In this document: piece after piece, positions 1 through 4,705 of the stretch
Layout of the letters: every line of letters begins with the position of its first letter
Position numbering within the stretch: position 1 is the stretch's first letter
Source: IDS-8 sp035304285
GTDB lineage: Bacteria > Pseudomonadota > Gammaproteobacteria > Steroidobacterales > Woeseiaceae
DNA length: 7,182 nt
Direction of reading: 5' to 3'
Assembly (NCBI GenBank): GCA_035304285.1
Contig: DATGQI010000196.1
Span: 1 to 7,182 of the forward strand
Position numbers and translations under genes: made by a program
The notes under the pieces: model-generated
Databases searched by the model: none
What the model saw: the letters and a program-made list of their open reading frames with translations, nothing else
Told to the model about the DNA's origin: nothing

Positions 1-426
1 TTCCTGGTCGACGAGAGCGGCCTGAACTCCGGGTTCATGATGCCGCAGGTAACCGCCGCGGCGCTGGTGTCGGAGAACAAGGCACTCGCGCACCCGGCGA
101 GCGTCGACAGCATCCCGACGTCGGCGAACCAGGAGGATCACGTGAGCATGGCGACGTCCGCGGCGCTGCGCCTGCACACGATGCTCGACAATGCAGCGAA
201 CATCGTTGCCATCGAACTGCTGGCGGCGGCACAGGGCATCGAGTTTCACCATCCGAAGAAGAGCTCTGGAACACTGGAGCAGGTGATCAGCGAAATCCGC
301 GACGTATCCGACCGCTACGTGCAGGATCGCTCGCTGGCGGTCGACATCAGCACGCTCGCCCACCTGGTGGACGAGGGATATTTTTACAGCTTCGCGGCTG
401 CGATACTGCCGAGTGGGGCCACATGA
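1..426 (+). CDS. hutH: Histidine ammonia-lyase, C-terminal part (5' truncated by window)
   Basis: Histidine ammonia-lyase removes ammonia from L-histidine to give urocanate, the first step of histidine degradation, in the cytoplasm. The frame is open from base 1, so the start and the MIO-cofactor Ala-Ser-Gly region lie upstream of the window. The visible 141 residues are the C-terminal helical part. They include LNSGFMMPQVTAAALVSENK, then HPASVD, then PTSANQEDHVSM, the family's most conserved C-terminal motif, whose Glu belongs to the active site. The end, AAAILPSG before the TGA stop, matches the usual HutH C-terminus. By family length (about 510 residues) roughly 70 percent of the protein is missing. 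Its stop is overlapped by an out-of-frame ATG (423), and hutG follows within 10 bases, so the two are surely cotranscribed. The identification is secure; phenylalanine/tyrosine ammonia-lyases are related, but the hutG neighbour settles it. Confidence 0.96.
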   Translation, partial: FLVDESGLNSGFMMPQVTAAALVSENKALAHPASVDSIPTSANQEDHVSMATSAALRLHTMLDNAANIVAIELLAAAQGIEFHHPKKSSGTLEQVISEIRDVSDRYVQDRSLAVDISTLAHLVDEGYFYSFAAAILPSGAT

Positions 427-436
427 CCGTTACGAC

Positions 437-1246
437 ATGACAATCACATTCCAGCGCAAACGGGGGACGTCCCCGCTTCTCATCAGTATTCCGCATGCCG
501 GAAGGCGGATCCCTCCCCGTATCGCGGATCGCATGACCGAGGCAGCGCTCAGGCTGACCGATACGGACTGGTACGTTCGGCGCCTCTATGACTTCGCGAG
601 CCTGGCCGGCGCAACGGTCGTGGCCGCGACCTACTCGCGTTACCTGATCGACCTCAACCGGCCGCCGGATGACGAGCCGCTGTATGAAGGACAACTGAAA
701 ACCGGGCTTTGCCCGCTGAAGACCTTTGCGGGCGAACCGATCTACCAGGAGGGCAGGGAAGTCGGCAGGAAAGGAAGACAACGCCGCCTCGAGCGTTACT
801 GGCGGCCGTATCATGCGGAGCTTGAAGGAAGTCTCGAGCAGCTCCGGTCACAGTTCGGTTATGCGCTGCTCTGGGATGCGCATTCCATCCGCAGCACGGT
901 TCCGTCGCTGTTCGAAGGCGAGTTGCCCGACCTCAACATCGGCACCAACGACGGCAAGAGCTGCCCGAAGGAGGTCGAGGACGCGGTAGCCGAAGTAGCG
1001 GCGAACTCGCCATACTCCTCGGTGGTGAACGGCCGCTTCACGGGCGGCTTCATCACGCGTCATTACGGGGACCCGGCACGAAACGTGTTCGCGATGCAGC
1101 TCGAACTTGCTCAACGCACGTACATGAACGAGAAATCACTGCGCTATGATGGCCGTCGTGCAAGCGAGCTTTGCTCGACCCTGAGCGAGATGCTGGCGGC
1201 ATTCCAGTCGAGTGCCTCATCCTTCGTCAGGGAAGCCAGGCAATGA
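437..1246 (+). CDS. hutG: N-formylglutamate deformylase (amidohydrolase)
   Basis: This enzyme hydrolyses N-formyl-L-glutamate to glutamate and formate, the last step of the five-step (Pseudomonas-type) histidine pathway. It belongs to the FGase family, not the arginase-like formiminoglutamase also called HutG. Visible motifs, numbered from ATG 437, are SIPHAG (17-22), RYLIDLNRP (68-76), LLWDAHSIRS (144-153), GGFITRHYG (203-211) and QLELAQRTYM (221-230); the His, Asp and Glu of these motifs are the probable metal and substrate ligands. The 269-residue length is normal for the family. ATG 437 is preferred because the protein then opens MTITFQRKRGTSPLLISIPH, as relatives do. GTG 413 is in frame, would add eight residues and would overlap hutH by 14 bases, but lacks a good ribosome site. 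The deformylase implies that a HutF formiminoglutamate iminohydrolase is encoded elsewhere (inference). The stop shares ATGA with the next gene. Confidence 0.93.
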   Translation: MTITFQRKRGTSPLLISIPHAGRRIPPRIADRMTEAALRLTDTDWYVRRLYDFASLAGATVVAATYSRYLIDLNRPPDDEPLYEGQLKTGLCPLKTFAGEPIYQEGREVGRKGRQRRLERYWRPYHAELEGSLEQLRSQFGYALLWDAHSIRSTVPSLFEGELPDLNIGTNDGKSCPKEVEDAVAEVAANSPYSSVVNGRFTGGFITRHYGDPARNVFAMQLELAQRTYMNEKSLRYDGRRASELCSTLSEMLAAFQSSASSFVREARQ

Positions 1247-2571
1247 AACGGCCGTCCAGTAACAAGAAGATCGGCATACACGAGTTGTATGCAAAGGACC
1301 CGGAGCGGGCCGACCGGGAGCTGTGGGGGCGAAGCTGCGACGCGCTGTCGCGGCGCGGCTTCCTGAAGGGCAGCGGGCTCGCGACAATGACGATTGCGCT
1401 GGGCGCGGCTATTCCGTTCGCACGCTACATGCCGGGCGGGCTGATTCCGGCGGCGTTTGCCGAAACTGACGCCTCGTTCGAACTCGCCGGCAAGTCGGGG
1501 CTCACGGTGCTGAACGACCGGCCGGTGAACATCGAGACGCCGGCGCATCTTCTGGACGATGCGGTTACGCCGGTCAAGAGGCTGTTCGTGCGCAACAATG
1601 GTGTGCCGCCGAACGTGGCCGGGCTCACTGCCGATGACTGGCAGGTGGAGTTCGCAGGCGAATCCTGCGTTCGGCCCGGCAAACTTACCCTTTCCGATCT
1701 CAAGTCGCGCTTCAGGCATCACACGCTGCAACTGCAGATAGAGTGCGGCGGCAACGGGCGCTCGGAGTTCTATCCGCCCGCGAGCGGCAACCAGTGGACC
1801 ACCGGCGCGGTCGGCTGTCCGGAGTGGACGGGAGTGCGACTTGCCGACGTGCTCGATTGGTGCGGAGTCCGCGACGACGCCGTCTACATCGCGTACGAAG
1901 GCGCGGACCTGCATTTGTCCGGCGACCCGACGAAGCGCCCGATTTCTCGCGGCGTGCCGCTTGCAAAGGCACTCGAGAAGGAATCGCTGCTGGTGTGGGC
2001 GATCAACGGCGAGCCGCTGCCGCTCATGCACGGGCAGCCTCTGCGCATGCTTTGCGCAGGCTGGCCGGCCTCGGTCAGCGGCAAGTGGGTCAACCGGATA
2101 CTCATTCGCGATCGTGTGCACGACGGCGAAAAAATGACGGGCAAGTCCTATCGTGTGCCTTGCGAACCGGTTGCGCCCGGCGCCGACGTCACGGACGACA
2201 ACATGTGCATCATCGAGTCGATGCCGGTGCGTTCGCTCGTTACGTTCCCGCGTTCCGGCGCGACGCAGCCGCTCGGTGAGGCGATGTCACTGCGCGGCCA
2301 CGCGTGGGCGGGCGACAGCCGGGTCAGCAGCATGTACACGTCGATCGATTTCGGCGTGACGTGGCAGAAGGCGAAGCTCGAACGGCCGGCAAACCGGCTG
2401 GCCTGGCAGCGCTTCAGGCAGTCGATCGAATTTCCGGAGCGCGGGTACTACGAAGTGTGGGCGAGAGCGGTAGACAGCGAAGGACGCTCGCAGCCGATGG
2501 TGCTTCCGGGGTGGAACCCCCGCGGCTACCTCAACAATGCCTGTCACCGCATCGCGGTCAGCGTCGTCTGA
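1243..2571 (+). CDS. Tat-exported molybdopterin-dependent oxidoreductase, sulfite oxidase family (SorA/SoxC-like)
   Basis: This is a 442-residue periplasmic molybdenum-cofactor enzyme, probably oxidising sulfite or a related sulfur compound and passing electrons to the cytochrome encoded next. A twin-arginine signal SRRGFLKGSG lies at 36-45, after an unusually long 35-residue n-region, with a probable cleavage site near AFA (71-73). The cofactor domain follows at about 95-295, with VRNNG at 116-120, ECGGNGRSEF at 167-176 where Cys168 is the expected Mo-ligating cysteine, GCPEWTG at 191-197, and HGQPLRML plus SGKWVNRI at 263-286. The C-terminal part (about 315-442) is the Mo-co dimerisation fold, ending in PGWNPRGYLNNACHRI. 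ATG 1243 overlaps the hutG stop as ATGA and has GGAAG at 1231-1235; an in-frame start at 1171 would sit inside hutG and is rejected. At two pocket positions (Asn119, Glu194) canonical sulfite oxidases carry His and Arg by my eye alignment, so the substrate is uncertain. Confidence 0.88.
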   Translation: MKRPSSNKKIGIHELYAKDPERADRELWGRSCDALSRRGFLKGSGLATMTIALGAAIPFARYMPGGLIPAAFAETDASFELAGKSGLTVLNDRPVNIETPAHLLDDAVTPVKRLFVRNNGVPPNVAGLTADDWQVEFAGESCVRPGKLTLSDLKSRFRHHTLQLQIECGGNGRSEFYPPASGNQWTTGAVGCPEWTGVRLADVLDWCGVRDDAVYIAYEGADLHLSGDPTKRPISRGVPLAKALEKESLLVWAINGEPLPLMHGQPLRMLCAGWPASVSGKWVNRILIRDRVHDGEKMTGKSYRVPCEPVAPGADVTDDNMCIIESMPVRSLVTFPRSGATQPLGEAMSLRGHAWAGDSRVSSMYTSIDFGVTWQKAKLERPANRLAWQRFRQSIEFPERGYYEVWARAVDSEGRSQPMVLPGWNPRGYLNNACHRIAVSVV

Positions 2572-2572
2572 G

Positions 2573-2908
2573 ATGGTTCGCTGCGGCACCTTGCTATTGT
2601 TGACGCTGCTCGCCTCCGTTGCACGGGCGAACGAGCCGGTCGATGAAGCGACCGGGCTTCGTGTCGCTCCCGGATGGGAACTGGTGCGGGCACACTGCGG
2701 CGGCTGCCACTCGCATAAACTGGTTACGAACCAGCGCGCCGACCGACAAACCTGGCTGGACATCATCCGATGGATGCAGGCGACGCAAAACCTGTGGCAG
2801 TTCGACGCGGCGACGGAAAACTCCATCCTTGATTACCTGGCGGCAAATTACCCGCCGCAGCCTGACCGCCGCCGAGCTCCGATCCCGCCGACGCTGATGC
2901 CGGAATAA
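2573..2908 (+). CDS. Periplasmic monohaem c-type cytochrome, electron acceptor of the molybdoenzyme (SorB-like)
   Basis: This is a 111-residue protein with a short signal peptide (about 1-19, MVRCGTLLLLTLLASVARA) and a single haem-binding CGGCH motif at 42-46. The stretch GWELVRAHCGGCHSHKLV is typical of small cytochromes paired with sulfite dehydrogenases. Met68 in RWMQ is the likely second haem ligand; Met109 is an alternative. The conserved segment TQNLWQFDAATENSILDYLA (71-90) follows, and the tail is proline-rich. The ATG lies one base after the molybdoenzyme stop, so the pair is almost certainly translated together and forms a dehydrogenase plus acceptor module, as in SorAB. An upstream in-frame start at 2537 would overlap the previous gene and lose the clean signal peptide. 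Cys4 in the signal peptide does not form a lipobox. Electron flow onward to a terminal cytochrome oxidase is inference. Confidence 0.87.
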   Translation: MVRCGTLLLLTLLASVARANEPVDEATGLRVAPGWELVRAHCGGCHSHKLVTNQRADRQTWLDIIRWMQATQNLWQFDAATENSILDYLAANYPPQPDRRRAPIPPTLMPE

Positions 2909-2949
2909 GCGGCCTTATCCCGGGCAAGTGCCAAAAAATTGCAGCGGCT

Positions 2950-2964
2950 GCGTTAAGATAACGC
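2950..2964. promoter_or_regulatory. 15-bp perfect dyad upstream of the SYLF gene (candidate operator or hairpin)
   Basis: GCGTTA-AGA-TAACGC is a perfect 6-bp inverted repeat around a 3-base centre, ending 28 bases before the SYLF start codon. It overlaps TAAGAT (2954-2959), the best -10-like hexamer in this 84-bp gap, although no convincing -35 lies at the right distance. It could be a repressor site over the promoter or a small RNA hairpin in the leader. No regulator is identified. Confidence 0.35.
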
Positions 2965-2992
2965 GGGCCGCACCCTTACTGAAGGTTTTGAT

Positions 2993-3544
2993 ATGAACGG
3001 TATCCTTTCCAGGTTCTGCGTAACGCTTGCGTTCGTACTCGTGCTGGCACCTGCCACTTTGCTGGCCGCAAGCGCCAGCGAGATCGATGCTTCCGTCAAC
3101 GAGGCACTGGACCTCTTCTCAGAGCAGGTCGATGGCGGCCGCAACTTTCTCGACAAGGCGGCGGGCTACCTCGTGTTTCCGCGCGTGATCAAGGTGGGGA
3201 TCGGCTTGGGCGGGGAAACGGGCGAGGGTGCGCTCCTCGTGCAGGGTGAAAACGCCGGCTACTATCGCACCGCGAGTGGCTCCATCGGTTTTCAGCTGGG
3301 CGCGCAGGCGAAGTCGATCGTGATCGCGTTCATGACGCCGGAATCGCTCGAGAAGTTCAGGAACAGTGCAGGATGGAAAGTCGGTGTGGACGGGTCCGTG
3401 GCGCTGATCGACATCGGGGCCGGCAAGGCGATCGACACCACCAGCATCAATGATCCTGTCGTGGGTTTTGTCTTCGGCTCCAAGGGGCTGATGTACAACC
3501 TCACCCTCGAGGGGTCGAAGATCACCAGGATTGACAAGAGCTGA
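2993..3544 (+). CDS. Secreted SYLF/Ysc84-domain lipid-binding protein
   Basis: This 183-residue protein has an N-terminal signal peptide (basic start, hydrophobic 8-25, likely signal peptidase I cleavage near LLAASA) followed by one SYLF (Ysc84, DUF500) domain filling the rest. Diagnostic stretches are AAGYLVFPRVIKVGIGLGG (56-74), GSIGFQLGAQAKSIVIAFM (96-114) and PVVGFVFGSKGLMYNLTLEG (155-174). Eukaryotic SYLF domains bind phosphoinositides. The bacterial versions are exported and their role is not settled, so a periplasmic or envelope lipid-associated function is inference. The start is well supported: GAAGG at 2981-2985 sits 7 bases before the ATG. It opens a three-gene envelope cluster. 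Its stop (TGA 3542-3544) overlaps a CTG that may begin the next coding region. Confidence 0.9.
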   Translation: MNGILSRFCVTLAFVLVLAPATLLAASASEIDASVNEALDLFSEQVDGGRNFLDKAAGYLVFPRVIKVGIGLGGETGEGALLVQGENAGYYRTASGSIGFQLGAQAKSIVIAFMTPESLEKFRNSAGWKVGVDGSVALIDIGAGKAIDTTSINDPVVGFVFGSKGLMYNLTLEGSKITRIDKS

Positions 3545-3687
3545 CTGACACGCACCGGAAACAGGTCTCATCCGGCACACCTGAAGCGGGGTTTGGGAGC
3601 GACGCGCCGGCTGGTACGAAAGGGGAAAGCCGCCGCAAGAAGCCGAAGCGGCCTTTCCTGCAAGGCACGCGCGAACACCTGGCGAGC

Positions 3688-4089
3688 GTGTACGACCTCG
3701 GGCGCACGCTCGTACAGGAACCGCGCTCCTTCCCCCGCGAGTTGAAACTGCATCTGCTGAAATGGGCGCGAGCTACCTGGAACGCCCGCGGCGGCGGCTT
3801 CTATGCATGCGGTTTCGTCGTGACGTTCCTGTTTCTCGAGGTGAAGTTGCTGGTTACGGAGCTCTTTACCAGCGCCGGCGCCGCCGATTTTCTCATCGAG
3901 CAAGTCTTCCAGCTCGTTCTCCGCTTCACGGTGGATTCGCTGGTGAACACCCTGCTTGCCCTGATCTGGCCAGCAATGGTCTTAAGCATCTCGCCGGTCA
4001 ACGGGCTGGTGTTTCTCGCCGTCGGCTACCTGATCTTCACGCGGTTCCTGAAAGAGCCGCTTACCCGGGTACTATTCAATGATGATTAA
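3688..4089 (+). CDS. Small multi-spanning membrane protein of unknown function (start uncertain)
   Basis: I do not recognise the family. From GTG 3688 it is 133 residues; the frame is open back to 3535, and the only plausible earlier start is CTG 3541, giving 182 residues. Numbered from GTG, an amphipathic basic region (1-36, including ELKLHLLKWARATWNARGGG) precedes a hydrophobic segment at about 38-57 (FYACGFVVTFLFLEVKLLV), a second at about 82-102 (TVDSLVNTLLALIWPAMVL) and a third at about 104-120 (NGLVFLAVGYLIFTRFL). This suggests two or three membrane helices. The upstream extension encodes a hydrophilic lysine/arginine-rich tail (RRKKPKRPF) whose latter part keeps coding-like codon use, so the 3688 start may be too short. 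The 3' end overlaps the lipoprotein gene by 11 bases. Placement between a secreted SYLF protein and a lipoprotein suggests an inner-membrane partner, by inference only. Confidence 0.7.
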   Translation: MYDLGRTLVQEPRSFPRELKLHLLKWARATWNARGGGFYACGFVVTFLFLEVKLLVTELFTSAGAADFLIEQVFQLVLRFTVDSLVNTLLALIWPAMVLSISPVNGLVFLAVGYLIFTRFLKEPLTRVLFNDD

Positions 4090-4690
4090 GGTTGCAGCAT
4101 TGTCCGCGGCGTCCTTCGGGCTGGCACTTGCGGCGTGTGACGGTGGCGGCCACGGCGAGCACCAGGCTGCCACTCTCCCCGCGGACAGCTTCATGGAGCG
4201 CCTTGCACGGCATTGCGGGCAAGCGTACGCAGGCCGCGTAACCGTGAACGAGCCGCCGGCGGACGACGATCCTTTCGCGGGCAGGGAGCTCGTAATGCAC
4301 GTCCGTGATTGCAGTGACGACGAGATCAGGATTCCTTTTCACGTCGGAGATGACCGCAGCCGTACCTGGATTATCAGCCGGACGTACGACGGCATCCGCC
4401 TGAAACACGATCATCGCCACGAAGACGGCAGCGAGGACCCGGTGACCATGTACGGTGGGGAAACGGCCGCCGATGGCACGGAGTCGCGGCAGGAGTTCCC
4501 GGTCGACAAGCAGTCGGTCCGGCTGTTCCAGGACCGGGGCCTGACCGCCTCGATGAACAATGTCTGGGCCGTGGAGATTGAGCCGGGCGAACGTTTCGTA
4601 TACGAACTGGCGCGCCCCGGCACGGAGCGCCTTTTCAGGGTGGAATTCGACCTTTCGACGCCGGTACCGGAACCGCCGCCCGCCTGGTAA
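4079..4690 (+). CDS. Predicted lipoprotein of unknown function
   Basis: This 203-residue protein starts with a lipoprotein signal: MMIKVAALSA, a hydrophobic core, then the lipobox LAAC with the lipidated cysteine at Cys20. The next residue is Asp21, which in E. coli-type Lol sorting favours retention in the inner membrane. The mature part has no recognised domain. It includes a His/Gly-rich linker (GGGHGEHQ), two further cysteines (Cys46, Cys78) that could form a disulfide, a HDHRHEDG motif (110-117) resembling a metal-binding patch, and a proline-rich C-terminus (PVPEPPPAW). Either of two adjacent ATGs (4079, 4082) could be used; both overlap the preceding gene's end, and no strong ribosome site is visible, which suggests translational coupling. 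The gene ends 11 bp from the convergent antiporter gene. The lipoprotein call is solid; the function is unknown. Confidence 0.84.
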   Translation: MMIKVAALSAASFGLALAACDGGGHGEHQAATLPADSFMERLARHCGQAYAGRVTVNEPPADDDPFAGRELVMHVRDCSDDEIRIPFHVGDDRSRTWIISRTYDGIRLKHDHRHEDGSEDPVTMYGGETAADGTESRQEFPVDKQSVRLFQDRGLTASMNNVWAVEIEPGERFVYELARPGTERLFRVEFDLSTPVPEPPPAW

Positions 4691-4705
4691 GCCGGCACTT
4701 ATCAG
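4684..4705 (+). terminator. Hairpin spanning both convergent stop codons (weak, non-canonical terminator candidate)
   Basis: CTGGTAAG (4684-4691) pairs with CTTATCAG (4698-4705) around a 6-base loop, an 8-bp stem with one G-U pair in the plus-strand transcript. The stem contains the lipoprotein's TAA (4688-4690) and the antiporter's TGA (4702-4704, read on the minus strand). There is no U-tract on either side. In the minus-strand RNA the wobble becomes a C-A mismatch, so the fold should be stronger in the plus transcript. It is the only hairpin in the 11-bp gap. Confidence 0.3.

Noticed and set aside
413..436. GTG 413 as the hutG start
   Set aside because: It would add eight poorly conserved residues and lacks a ribosome site; ATG 437 gives the usual family N-terminus.
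1144..2121. Long minus-strand open frame (325 codons) opposite the molybdoenzyme gene
   Set aside because: Its translation is Arg/Ala/His-rich with no family motif, while the plus strand encodes a clear Tat-exported enzyme; it is a high-GC shadow frame.
2902..2921. Hairpin at the end of the cytochrome gene as a rho-independent terminator
   Set aside because: ATAAG/CTTAT is only a 5-bp stem with a mismatch before two further pairs, and no T-tract follows directly; too weak to call.
2928..2959. Sigma-70 promoter for the SYLF gene (GTGCCA with TAAGAT)
   Set aside because: The spacing is 20 bases and both hexamers are only partial matches, so only the dyad is reported.
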